From contig CAZUWF010000032.1 of NCBI GenBank assembly GCA_964624065.1, positions 1-23,751 of the forward strand: a stretch of DNA of 23,751 nucleotides. Direction: 5' to 3'. The notes under the pieces are model-generated. The model searched no databases. It was not told where the DNA came from and saw only the letters and a list, made by a program, of their open reading frames with translations. Source of the DNA: UBA7960 sp964624065 (GTDB lineage: Bacteria > Bacteroidota > Bacteroidia > Bacteroidales > UBA7960). The translations under genes were made by a program, and so were the position numbers. Below, piece by piece: positions 14,495-21,852 of this stretch (its first letter is position 1; every line of letters starts with the position of its first letter).

Positions 14495-15868
14495 TTATTC
14501 TTTGTCTTTCTTGTACTTCTCTTCCACCATTTTCGCAAACTCATCAAACTTCATATTAACCTCTTTGAGTTTGAGTTTTTCTTTGTACAAAGACATTAGC
14601 TTTCGGTCAAAAAGGGTGTCGTAAACTTTCTTGAGCTCCTCCTTATTTTTGATAATGTCCATTACATACTTGTCAACCAGTTCTGGTTCGGGTTGGTAGC
14701 TTCCATATGAAGCAAATTGCCCCCTTATATACCCGCCAACGTGTTCTTTAACCTCCTCAGGAGTTACTTCCACTCCGTTTGTTTTGATTAGGTGATTCTC
14801 GATGAACTGCCACCTGAATGAGTCTGCGTACTTGTCATAATCCCTTTCCACCTCCTCTGGTGTAAGTTCATTCTTTGGCGATTCCAGAATCCATCTCTTG
14901 ATGAAATCTTCAGGCAGCTCAAGCTTGGTTTCGGCTATGAGGGTTCTTGAAACTTCGTTGGCAAAGTGCCTGTCAACCTCCGTCTGGTATTGCTGGCTTA
15001 CTTGTGCTTCAATTTCCTTGCGGAAACCAATCTCGTCATTTAATCCCTTTCCGGGAAAAACCTTATCAAACAATCCTTGATTGATTTCGGCAGGTTTAAG
15101 CCTGGATATTTTCTTGATGGTAACTCCAAAAATAGGTCCGTAGTTCTTGATGTCCTCCTTTTTGACTGCAATGATAGAGGCCGCTTCGGTCTCGTTCTCA
15201 AAGGCCTCGATTAAATCCATTTCGAGCGAATCTTCGATCCTCCTCCCGAGGAATTGTTCCTTAATGGCTTGGCTTTTTACAAACTTCACAAAAAGGTTGG
15301 CAGTGTGCGAATGTCCGTCTTGCTTTACCACTCCTGGCGCATCCAACTCCACCAATTCGCAGAGAAGCACATCGTCTTCTTGTACTATTTCGGGATGCTC
15401 CATTTCGCCGTGCCTTCGGGTAATGGCTTCAATTTGCTGTTCAATTACGGATTCCTCCACCGCGATCCGATGATAATCAACCATTATTTTGTTTGACAAA
15501 TCAAGTTCAACCTTAGGGGCAAGGCCGATGTTCCAAACAAATTCCATATCGTGCGGGTTGTCCCAATCAATGATTTTGAAGGTGTCTTCAACTGGAAGGG
15601 GCTCGCCTATTATTTCTATCTCGTTTTCTTTTATGTACTTGTTGAGCTCGTCAATCATCAGCTTGTTAATTTCTTCCACGAGAACGCTTTTCCCGTACAT
15701 TTTGTTGATGATACCTATTGGCACCTTACCTTGCCTGAAACCAGGCATTTGCGCCTTGCGTTGAAGGGTTTTGAGCTCGGTGGCAACCTTGTCGCGATAA
15801 TTATGCTCCTTGATTTCGATTTTCAGCAAATCTTCCAGTTTGGCCTTGTTTTCTCGAACAATGTTCAT
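14495..15868 (-). CDS. tig: Trigger factor (ribosome-associated chaperone)
   Basis: ATP-independent chaperone (457 aa) that binds the ribosome exit tunnel and shelters new polypeptides. The N-terminal ribosome-binding domain ends with the signature GFRQGKVP (43-50), equivalent to the GFRxGxxP loop that contacts L23. The middle part (~150-260) is where the FKBP-type PPIase domain lies in E. coli, but here it is strongly divergent and prolyl isomerase activity is doubtful. The C-terminal helical arms (LELPEDFIKRWI, TPEEVKEHVGGYIRGQFA) are recognisable. Its start codon lies only 25 bp beyond the U-tract of the tRNA-Leu terminator, so its promoter must overlap that terminator or lie very close to it. 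It precedes clpP and clpX. Confidence 0.95.
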   Translation of the reverse strand: MNIVRENKAKLEDLLKIEIKEHNYRDKVATELKTLQRKAQMPGFRQGKVPIGIINKMYGKSVLVEEINKLMIDELNKYIKENEIEIIGEPLPVEDTFKIIDWDNPHDMEFVWNIGLAPKVELDLSNKIMVDYHRIAVEESVIEQQIEAITRRHGEMEHPEIVQEDDVLLCELVELDAPGVVKQDGHSHTANLFVKFVKSQAIKEQFLGRRIEDSLEMDLIEAFENETEAASIIAVKKEDIKNYGPIFGVTIKKISRLKPAEINQGLFDKVFPGKGLNDEIGFRKEIEAQVSQQYQTEVDRHFANEVSRTLIAETKLELPEDFIKRWILESPKNELTPEEVERDYDKYADSFRWQFIENHLIKTNGVEVTPEEVKEHVGGYIRGQFASYGSYQPEPELVDKYVMDIIKNKEELKKVYDTLFDRKLMSLYKEKLKLKEVNMKFDEFAKMVEEKYKKDKE

Positions 15869-15892
15869 TAAGTTTGAAAATTAGTGGTTTAT

Positions 15893-15920
15893 AAAAAAAC
15901 CCCGTTTCATCAACGGGGTT
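15893..15920 (-). terminator. Rho-independent terminator of tRNA-Leu
   Basis: On the minus strand AACCCCGTT and AACGGGGTT form a perfect 9-bp stem with a 5-nt loop, followed by a run of seven T residues (two shared with the stem) ending in TATAAA. It begins 9 nt after the tRNA 3' end and ends 24 nt before the tig start codon. This is the clearest intrinsic terminator in the window. Confidence 0.9.
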
Positions 15921-15928
15921 CATATGTG

Positions 15929-16010
15929 TGCGGATGAAGGGACTCGAACCCCCACGCCTCTCGGCACTAGATCCTAAGTCTAGCGCGGCTACCAATTACG
16001 CCACATCCGC
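15929..16010 (-). tRNA. tRNA-Leu (anticodon UAG)
   Basis: A complete type II (long variable arm) tRNA of 82 nt including the discriminator A. The acceptor arms GCGGATG and CATCCGC pair perfectly. The D stem is GCG/CGC with GG in the loop. The anticodon stem is CTAGA/TCTAG with loop CTTAGGA, giving anticodon UAG, which reads CUA-family leucine codons. The variable arm is GCC-GAGA-GGC. The T loop is TTCGAGT with a stem containing two G-T pairs. The CCA end is not encoded. It has a promoter upstream and a strong terminator downstream, so it is its own transcription unit between recA and tig. Confidence 0.96.
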
Positions 16011-16035
16011 TTAGCAAGGCTTTGTTTTGAGGCTG

Positions 16036-16043
16036 CAAAGGTA
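16036..16043 (-). promoter_or_regulatory. -7 element of the tRNA-Leu promoter
   Basis: On the minus strand TACCTTTG, followed by CAGCC, lies 26 nt before the mature tRNA 5' end. It is a full match to TAnnTTTG. No TTG is present at the expected -33 position; a run of 12 A residues (16066-16077 on this strand) lies there or just upstream instead. Confidence 0.6.
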
Positions 16044-16248
16044 CATAATATTTTCATTCGGTTGATTTTTTTTTTTTCGAAAGATTAGGAGGGCATTGGG
16101 GTGGTAGGTTGAAGGGTGGATTGTCAGCTTGCAGTTGGATTTTTACGGTTGGCCACTGGCTTTCCTTATTGTTTCATTGTTTCAAGGCTTTTTCGCCATC
16201 TAATCCTGAATTTCTATAAGCCCCAAATCCTCACTTCTACTATTCCGT

Positions 16249-17268
16249 CTACTGCAGCTTCTCTTTGATCTTGGTTTCCAACTCTTCGCTAAGTTCTGGA
16301 TTGTCGAGCAGTAGTTGCTTAACGGCATCGCGGCCTTGGCCTAGTTTGGTATCGCCGTAGCTAAACCACGAGCCTGCTTTCTTAACTATATCGTTGTCAA
16401 CGGCCAGATCAATTATTTCTCCCACTTTTGAAATTCCTTGCCCAAAAATAATGTCGAATTCAGCCTGTCGGAATGGTGGCGCTAACTTGTTTTTCACCAC
16501 CTTAACCTTGGTGCGGTTACCTGTTACGTTGTCTCCGTCTTTAATTTGAGATAAACGTCTTATGTCGAGCCTAACAGAAGAATAGAATTTTAGTGCGTTA
16601 CCTCCTGTAGTGGTTTCGGGGTTGCCGAACATCACACCAATTTTTTCGCGAAGCTGGTTGATAAAAATGCAGCAGCAGCCTGTTTTGTTGATGGTTGCAG
16701 TGAGTTTGCGGAGTGCCTGTGACATAAGCCTTGCCTGAAGACCCATTTTGGAGTCGCCCATTTCACCTTCAATTTCACTTTTTGGAGTGAGAGCTGCTAC
16801 AGAGTCTATTACCATAATGTCTATGGCTCCAGATCTAATTAGGTTTTCGACAATTTCGAGTGCTTGCTCTCCGTTGTCGGGTTGGCTTACCAACAAGTTT
16901 TCTATGTCAACACCCAGTTTGCGCGCATAATTGCTATCGAAGGCGTTTTCGGCATCAATGAAGGCGGCAATACCGCCTGATTTTTGTGCTTCGGCAATGG
17001 CATGAATTGCAAGAGTGGTTTTACCCGATGATTCTGGGCCGTAAATCTCAATTATCCTTCCGCGAGGCAAACCCCCGGTGCCAAGCGCTAAATCTAGCGT
17101 AAGCGAACCCGTGCTTATTACCTCAACGGCTTCAACGGCCGAACCCCCGAGCTTCATAATCGTTCCCTTACCGTAGTTTTTCTCTATCTTGTCAAGTGTA
17201 ACCTGCAAGGCCTTAAGCTTTTCGCTGTTTACGGCCCTCTCCTTGTCTTTTTCCTTTTCTTTGCTCAT
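16249..17268 (-). CDS. recA: Recombinase RecA
   Basis: DNA-dependent ATPase (339 aa) that forms filaments on single-stranded DNA, drives homologous pairing and triggers LexA-type autocleavage. Walker A is GPESSGKT (77-84). Walker B lies in DIMVIDSVAALTP. L1 (SEIEGEMGDSKMGLQARLMSQALRKL) and L2 (GVMFGNPETTTGGNALKFYSSVRLDIRR) loop regions and the INQLREKIGVMFG ATP-sensing segment are all intact. The N-terminus is rich in Lys and Glu (SKEKEKDKER), a common Bacteroidota variant. The C-terminal acidic tail is short. The gene has its own promoter candidate and stands between rsmG and tRNA-Leu. No LexA-box-like palindrome was noticed upstream. Confidence 0.98.
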   Translation of the reverse strand: MSKEKEKDKERAVNSEKLKALQVTLDKIEKNYGKGTIMKLGGSAVEAVEVISTGSLTLDLALGTGGLPRGRIIEIYGPESSGKTTLAIHAIAEAQKSGGIAAFIDAENAFDSNYARKLGVDIENLLVSQPDNGEQALEIVENLIRSGAIDIMVIDSVAALTPKSEIEGEMGDSKMGLQARLMSQALRKLTATINKTGCCCIFINQLREKIGVMFGNPETTTGGNALKFYSSVRLDIRRLSQIKDGDNVTGNRTKVKVVKNKLAPPFRQAEFDIIFGQGISKVGEIIDLAVDNDIVKKAGSWFSYGDTKLGQGRDAVKQLLLDNPELSEELETKIKEKLQ

Positions 17269-17299
17269 TATTGGTTTTATTATAGTTGAGGTTCGGTAT

Positions 17300-17319
17300 C
17301 AAAACTAACTTCAAATTTA
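17300..17319 (-). promoter_or_regulatory. Candidate recA -7 elements
   Basis: Two overlapping possibilities on the minus strand: TAGTTTTG (17300-17307), about 31 nt before the ATG, and TAAATTTG (17312-17319) just upstream. Both match TAnnTTTG. A TTG stands 15 bp before the first, shorter than the usual spacing, so which is used cannot be decided. Confidence 0.35.
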
Positions 17320-17489
17320 AGCCAAATTTTGTTTTTCGAGAGAATATTTTTCAACAATTTTTATTACCGAGTAAATGGTAATTAGTGAAGTGAAAAGGTT
17401 GATTGACCCGGCGATTAGTGATCAACTTGGATATTGCTGGAAGAGCAAATCGGAAATCTATAATGGCTAACCTGGAATCCCATAGCTTG

Positions 17490-18110
17490 TCAAAAAAAAA
17501 GATGCACTAATTTTTTTGTTTCGAAAAACGTTTCCTCAAAAAAGTTTGATAGCTCGAAAATGCGATGGTGCATTTTTGTTTGGTTAAGTTCCTCTGTTAA
17601 GTCGCCGCCCTTTAGGTAGAGTATACCGTTTGGAATCGAATTGTTGTTTTTTCCGCTGATCTTGCCGTCAACCCATCGTGCAAATTTTGGGAGGGTTGTT
17701 ACGGCGCGGCTTACAATGAAATCGAAAGTGCGTTTCACCTCTTCAGCACGCCCGTTAAATGTTTCAACGTTTTTAAGTCCAAGCTCTGCAGCCACTTCAC
17801 CCACAACCATTATTTTCTTGCCAATGGAGTCTGCAAGCAAGAATTCAACTTTTGGAAAAAAAATCGCCAGCGGAATGCCGGGAAAACCCCCACCGGTGCC
17901 AACATCGAGAACTTTTGTTCCGTCAGAAAAATTCACAACCTTGGCAATGGACAAAGAGTGCAACAAGTGGTGAATCTCGAAATTTTCGAAATCTTTGCGT
18001 GAGATCACGTTAATTTGAGAGTTCCAATAACCATACACATCCTTCACGTGTGAAAAAATCTCTCTTACCTGCCCTTGTGGCATTTCGAAGTACTTTTCAA
18101 CTATTGTCAT
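17490..18110 (-). CDS. rsmG: 16S rRNA (guanine-N7)-methyltransferase RsmG
   Basis: SAM-dependent enzyme (206 aa) that methylates N7 of G527 in 16S rRNA. The diagnostic motif VLDVGTGGGFPGIP is at residues 67-80, preceded by the family pattern YGYWNSQINVISRKD with HHLLHSL and followed by FDFIVSRAVTTLPKF. I chose ATG 18110. A TTG at 18155 would add 15 residues, but a -7-like element at 18144-18151 implies that transcription starts downstream of it, and MTIVEKYFEM fits the usual family N-terminus. The 3' end runs through a long A/T homopolymer that encodes the last residues (HLFF) and is a possible frameshift-prone site. The gene is divergent from the glucosaminidase gene. Confidence 0.95.
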   Translation of the reverse strand: MTIVEKYFEMPQGQVREIFSHVKDVYGYWNSQINVISRKDFENFEIHHLLHSLSIAKVVNFSDGTKVLDVGTGGGFPGIPLAIFFPKVEFLLADSIGKKIMVVGEVAAELGLKNVETFNGRAEEVKRTFDFIVSRAVTTLPKFARWVDGKISGKNNNSIPNGILYLKGGDLTEELNQTKMHHRIFELSNFFEETFFETKKLVHLFF

Positions 18111-18143
18111 TTTTGACAGAAAATTTAGTGCAAAATGGCCATG

Positions 18144-18151
18144 CAAATCTA
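18144..18151 (-). promoter_or_regulatory. Candidate -7 element for rsmG
   Basis: On the minus strand it reads TAGATTTG, a full match to TAnnTTTG, with a TTG 15 bp upstream. Its likely start point is about 27-30 nt before ATG 18110. It stands only 10 bp from the -33 of the divergent promoter at 18161. Confidence 0.4.
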
Positions 18152-18160
18152 ACAAACATT

Positions 18161-18191
18161 TTGAACCAAGCGCTAAAAAAAACTATTTTTG
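18161..18191 (+). promoter_or_regulatory. Bacteroidota-type promoter of the glucosaminidase gene
   Basis: TTG (18161-18163), a 20-bp spacer and TATTTTTG (18184-18191) give a full match to the Bacteroidota two-part consensus. The predicted start near 18197 leaves a leader of about 25 nt before ATG 18222. Confidence 0.7.
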
Positions 18192-18221
18192 CAATTGTAC
18201 AAGAATTCTACTTGAAGAAAT

Positions 18222-19181
18222 ATGAAAAATAGAGTGCTGTTGCTAATTCTGACCCTTGCTTTTCCCCTGTCGTTAATTTCGCAAGGAAATGGGATCAATT
18301 CACAAGAATTTATCAGTACATACAAGCAAATTGCCATTGAAGAGATGAATCTTCACGGTATTCCGGCAAGCATTAAAATGGCCCAGGCAATATTGGAATC
18401 AGGGTTTGGCAACAGCGATCTGGCTAGGAATGCCAGTAATTTTTTTGGAATAAAATGTAATGGTTGGAAAGGTCTAACCTATTTAAAGGATGACGACAAA
18501 CCCAACGAATGTTTCAGGGCTTATGGCAACCCTGAGGAGTCATTTCGTGACCACTCGCAGTTTTTGCGAACTAGACCTTGGTACTCACCTTTGTTCCAAC
18601 TGGCACTTACCGACTACAAAGGCTGGGCTACTGGTTTGCAAAGGGCTGGTTATGCAACTAATCCTAACTATTCGGCATTGCTTGTTAGGATTATCGAAGG
18701 GCACAACCTTCACGAATTGGATAAAATGCCCGATCCTGACCGAGCCGGTCAACAAACACCAATGACTTTAACCACACCTGAGGCGGAACATATAGTTAAG
18801 GAAATTGAGCCAAATCCACAGGGTATTTCACATTCCTTTGAGGTTGTTGACCGGAAAGTTGAAGTCAATAATAGGATTAAGTATGTTATTGCACGGGCTG
18901 GAGATACTCCCGAAATTATTGGCAGGGAATTCAACAAACAAGCACGCCACATTAAGGAGTACAACGAACTTGGCGATGACCGCAAGATTGCTCACGGGCA
19001 GATAATTTACTTGCAACCCAAGCGCAACAGGGGAGAAAGGGCATTTCATATCATTCAATCAGGAGAAACCCTTTACGATATCTCCCAACAATATGGTTTG
19101 AAGCTCGCTTCTTTGCTAAGAAAGAATAATATTTCGATTGTAGATAAATTGGTGGTGGGTACAAGGATATCCCTCAGGTAA
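18222..19181 (+). CDS. Exported glucosaminidase (GH73) with two LysM repeats
   Basis: Peptidoglycan hydrolase (319 aa) predicted to cleave the N-acetylglucosaminyl-MurNAc bond. Residues 1-21 are a signal peptide (MKNRVLLLILTLAFPLSLISQ). The glucosaminidase domain covers about 27-165, with the catalytic Glu59 in MAQAILESGFGNSDLA and the family segments NFFGIKC (73-79), FRAYGNPEESFRDHSQFL and GWATGLQRAGYATNPNY. A linker leads to a degenerate LysM (~217-263) and a clearer one (~274-319; IIQSGETLYDISQQYGL), which bind the glycan strand. Together they suggest a periplasmic enzyme acting in wall remodelling or cell separation. A good promoter precedes it, and the next gene starts 6 nt after its stop codon. 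Confidence 0.93.
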   Translation: MKNRVLLLILTLAFPLSLISQGNGINSQEFISTYKQIAIEEMNLHGIPASIKMAQAILESGFGNSDLARNASNFFGIKCNGWKGLTYLKDDDKPNECFRAYGNPEESFRDHSQFLRTRPWYSPLFQLALTDYKGWATGLQRAGYATNPNYSALLVRIIEGHNLHELDKMPDPDRAGQQTPMTLTTPEAEHIVKEIEPNPQGISHSFEVVDRKVEVNNRIKYVIARAGDTPEIIGREFNKQARHIKEYNELGDDRKIAHGQIIYLQPKRNRGERAFHIIQSGETLYDISQQYGLKLASLLRKNNISIVDKLVVGTRISLR

Positions 19182-19187
19182 AAGTTC

Positions 19188-19634
19188 TTGCAAATTTTGA
19201 ACCTTCCATACTATCAATTCAAAATTACCGCCGTTAGGGGCAGGCAAATGATTTTTGATGTTTTCAGAAACAAGTACGTTAGGTTTACTCCCGAGGAATG
19301 GGTTAGACAAAACTTTCTAACTTGGTTGCACAAGCATAAGGGTTACCCTACCGGATTGATTGCAGTAGAGTCTTCAACAAAGTACAATAGACTTGTAAAA
19401 AGGGCCGATGCCATCATATATGCAAACGATGGAAAACCAAAGATGGTTGTTGAATGTAAGGCTCCTGAGGTTAAAATAACACAAGAGGTTTTGGATCAGG
19501 TAGCATTGTACAACGTTTCGATTAATGCCAACTACATTGCCGTTACCAATGGTATGGAGCATTATTGTTGCAAGTTGCACCAAGAAACCCGCTGGATATT
19601 TCTAAACCAAGTTCCCGATTTCAGCGAGCTTTGA
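19188..19634 (+). CDS. Stand-alone HsdR N-terminal-like PD-(D/E)XK protein
   Basis: Small protein (148 aa) related to the N-terminal nuclease domain of type I restriction R subunits (HSDR_N_2-like). The nuclease-fold core is visible: Asp74 in KRADAIIY, then Glu89-x-Lys91 in MVVECKAP, and a downstream helix ITQEVLDQVALYN with Gln104. Family members are usually this size, lack the helicase motor and occur across Bacteroidota outside restriction operons. The start is a TTG at 19188, chosen because LNLPYYQFKI is a typical family N-terminus; the first ATG (19248) would remove it. It begins 6 nt after the glucosaminidase stop codon, so it is probably cotranscribed. No methylase or specificity subunit is present in the window. 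Biological role unknown. Confidence 0.82.
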   Translation: MQILNLPYYQFKITAVRGRQMIFDVFRNKYVRFTPEEWVRQNFLTWLHKHKGYPTGLIAVESSTKYNRLVKRADAIIYANDGKPKMVVECKAPEVKITQEVLDQVALYNVSINANYIAVTNGMEHYCCKLHQETRWIFLNQVPDFSEL

Positions 19635-19680
19635 CAACGTTGCAAATTCCAAAAAAACTTCTTTTCTTTCAACAAAGTAC

Positions 19681-19711
19681 TTGACTTTATTGGATTTATG
19701 CATTAACTTTG
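19681..19711 (+). promoter_or_regulatory. Bacteroidota-type promoter of the DUF5723 gene
   Basis: TTG (19681-19683), a 20-bp spacer and TAACTTTG (19704-19711) match the two-part consensus fully, with the same geometry as at 18161-18191. The leader before ATG 19791 would be about 75 nt. It also argues against the upstream TTG at 19749 being needed as a start. Confidence 0.7.
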
Positions 19712-19790
19712 TTTTTGATGTCTGCCTCAGCTCTCCTTTCGTAGCTACTTGATTTTTTCTGCATTTTTTTTATTTCAAAAATTTCAAGCC

Positions 19791-21197
19791 ATGAAAACAA
19801 AAAGTTTTGTTATCTGTGCTATGGCCTTTGTGCTTATGCTAGCTGCTCTTTCTGGAGCTAAATCGCAATCAGATAATTCATTGTATTGGTTGAGGTCTAT
19901 TCCACAAGCCTCCGAAAACAACCCGGCATTAATGCCAAATGCCAAATTCTTCTTTGGTTTACCTGCCCTTTCTTCAATTTACTTTGGTGTGCTGAACAGT
20001 GGTTTTGCCTTTGGCGATTTTTATCGAAAAGACAACAATGGAGATTATTACTGGGACGAGGATCATATGCTCTCGAAGCTATCGGACCGAAATTATTTTG
20101 CTTCCAATGTTGGAATTGATGTTTTTGGTATGGGTTTCAATGTTGGCAAAGGGTTTTTGAGTTTGGGTATTTCCGAAAACATTAACAGCTTGTTCGTTTA
20201 CCCAAAGGATTTGATATTTTTGCTCACAAAGGGAATTGACCATTTTGTTAGCAATGATACCCCTTCCGATTTTGAGGGGTCGGAAATTGATATTTTGCAT
20301 TTCAGGGAGTATGGGTTGGGCTATTCTTTCCCGATTGGCCAAAAGCTAACCTTTGGCATCAAACTTAAGGCGGTTCAGGGACTAGGCAAAATCAACTTCT
20401 TGGCTCGCCAAATGCTTGTTTCGCAAATTTCCCAAACCAATTTCGTGCTGGATGCAGACCTTGAATTGAACGTTGCCTTTCCTTTCAAGCTAGGTCCGTT
20501 CGAAACATTGGGAGATGACTTTATGGATGATTTTGATCCAAAAGAATATTTTATGGGCTTCCGAAATCTTGGAGGTGCCATTGACCTTGGCTTCTTTTTC
20601 AAACCTATAAGCATGATTTCGATTGGCTTAAGTGCAACCAATCTTGGTTTCATAAATTGGTCAAGCGGGGTTGAAAGCTACAGGATGACTGGCCAAACCG
20701 ACTTCGAAGGGCTTGATGGGAATGGCGGTGATGAAGACAATGTAGCCATTAGTGGCAGTGAATTTGAAAGAATAAGGGATGCCTTGAGCGATGCTTTCGA
20801 TGTTGTATCGACCGATAAGACATTGAAACAAAATCTCCCAGCAATGTTTTATGCCTCTGTTGGATTGCATCTAGGAAAAATTCAAACCCTGGGGTTGGTT
20901 AGCCGATCAGTGCTAATAGACGGCAAAATTAGGCCTGATTTTACTTTTTCCTACAATTTTATCCCCTTCAATGCATTTGGATTTGCAGCCTCCTATTCGA
21001 TTGTGGATGATGCCCCAAATTACTTTGGTGCGGCGTTCAACATTAATATTGGGCCCTTGCAGGTTTACGCTGTCGCCGATAATATTTCTGGCTATTTTGA
21101 CCTGCGTGCTACAAAATCCCTTCATGCCCGAATGGGGATGAATATGGTTTTTGGTAACCGGCACAAAAAGAAGGTGGAGGCACCAATTGTCGATTAA
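19791..21197 (+). CDS. DUF5723 protein, exported, probable outer-membrane beta-barrel-like
   Basis: Bacteroidota protein of unknown function (468 aa). A signal peptide occupies residues 1-26 (MKTKSFVICAMAFVLMLAALSG...). The N-terminus of the mature chain, SLYWLRSIPQASENNPALMP followed by FFFGLPALSSIYFG, is the DUF5723 hallmark. The rest alternates Gly-rich and aromatic strands (FGMGFNVGKGFLSLGISENIN, YGLGYSFPIGQKLTFGIKLKA, LGGAIDLGFFFKPISMISIGLSATNLG), as in outer-membrane barrels of the PorV/FadL type. I chose ATG 19791; a TTG at 19749 would place 14 hydrophobic residues before a normal signal peptide. An acidic insertion (DGNGGDEDNVAISGSE) lies near 313-328. A HAD phosphatase gene follows after 50 bp but has its own promoter. 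Confidence 0.82.
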   Translation: MKTKSFVICAMAFVLMLAALSGAKSQSDNSLYWLRSIPQASENNPALMPNAKFFFGLPALSSIYFGVLNSGFAFGDFYRKDNNGDYYWDEDHMLSKLSDRNYFASNVGIDVFGMGFNVGKGFLSLGISENINSLFVYPKDLIFLLTKGIDHFVSNDTPSDFEGSEIDILHFREYGLGYSFPIGQKLTFGIKLKAVQGLGKINFLARQMLVSQISQTNFVLDADLELNVAFPFKLGPFETLGDDFMDDFDPKEYFMGFRNLGGAIDLGFFFKPISMISIGLSATNLGFINWSSGVESYRMTGQTDFEGLDGNGGDEDNVAISGSEFERIRDALSDAFDVVSTDKTLKQNLPAMFYASVGLHLGKIQTLGLVSRSVLIDGKIRPDFTFSYNFIPFNAFGFAASYSIVDDAPNYFGAAFNINIGPLQVYAVADNISGYFDLRATKSLHARMGMNMVFGNRHKKKVEAPIVD

Positions 21198-21216
21198 GAT
21201 TTCTTGCTTACTTTTG
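21187..21216 (+). promoter_or_regulatory. Bacteroidota-type promoter of the HAD phosphatase gene
   Basis: TTG (21187-21189), a 19-bp spacer and TACTTTTG (21209-21216) give a full consensus match. The -33 half lies inside the last codons of the DUF5723 gene. The predicted leader before ATG 21248 is about 25 nt. Confidence 0.65.
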
Positions 21217-21247
21217 CCGAGTCGGTAAAGAAATTTATGATTGGACA

Positions 21248-21769
21248 ATGAAGAACTACAAGCAGCTCTTGGGAAAAATCAATACCCTTATTTTTGACGT
21301 TGATGGCGTGATGTCAAAAAATTACGTGTTTTTGACCACGGATAGGGAGATGATGCGCACGGCAAATGTAAAAGATGGTTATGCCCTTCACCTGGCAGTG
21401 AGGAAGGGCTATCGCATAGTAATCATTTCGGGAGGTATAAGCACGGCGGTTCGTAACCGGTTCGAGGTACTCGGGGTCAAGGATATTTTTTTGGGAGTTA
21501 GCAACAAAATTGAGGTTTTCAACCAATTCGTGGAGCAAAACCAAATTGACCCTATGGCATGCCTTTACATGGGCGACGATATACCCGATTACGAGGTTAT
21601 GAAAGTAGTAGGCCTGCCAACTTGCCCAGCAGATGCTGCTGAAGAAATCAAAAGTATATCCCTTTACATCTCGGACCGAAAGGGCGGCGAAGGTTGCGTA
21701 CGAGATATAATAGAACAGGTTATGAAAGTGCAGGGTACCTGGATGACTGATGGGGCTTTTCACTGGTAA
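21248..21769 (+). CDS. KdsC-like HAD-family phosphatase
   Basis: Small HAD hydrolase without a cap domain (173 aa), the size of KdsC, which dephosphorylates 3-deoxy-D-manno-octulosonate 8-phosphate during lipopolysaccharide core synthesis. HAD motif I is FDVDGV (16-21; Asp17 nucleophile, Asp19 acid/base). Motif II is ISGG (60-63), with Lys87 in SNKIEVF as motif III. Motif IV is MGDDIPD (108-114). The C-terminal SDRKGGEGCVRDIIE (142-156) is the KdsC-type tail that closes the neighbour's active site in the tetramer. N-acylneuraminate-9-phosphatase-like or other sugar-acid phosphates remain possible. No other Kdo gene is in the window. Confidence 0.88.
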   Translation: MKNYKQLLGKINTLIFDVDGVMSKNYVFLTTDREMMRTANVKDGYALHLAVRKGYRIVIISGGISTAVRNRFEVLGVKDIFLGVSNKIEVFNQFVEQNQIDPMACLYMGDDIPDYEVMKVVGLPTCPADAAEEIKSISLYISDRKGGEGCVRDIIEQVMKVQGTWMTDGAFHW

Positions 21770-21852
21770 ATGACCTGAAGTCGAAAGGTTTCGTTAGGCT
21801 CGGCCTGTCTTGTCAAGCCTGCAGCCAAATTCAAAATTGGAAGTCGAGAATG

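Noticed and set aside
16066..16077. Run of 12 T as a recA terminator
   Set aside because: It lies beyond the spacer and upstream of the tRNA promoter, reads as A on the recA transcript strand, and has no preceding stem.
19188..19634. Part of a type I restriction-modification system
   Set aside because: No helicase, methylase or specificity gene is present and the protein is full length for its stand-alone family.
21314..21763. 149-codon minus-strand open frame
   Set aside because: Antisense to the HAD phosphatase gene with all HAD motifs intact; no protein-like features.
21790..21845. Bidirectional terminator between the HAD and DUF6873 genes
   Set aside because: AGGCT/AGCCT gives only a 5-bp stem with a 15-nt loop and no T-tract on either side.
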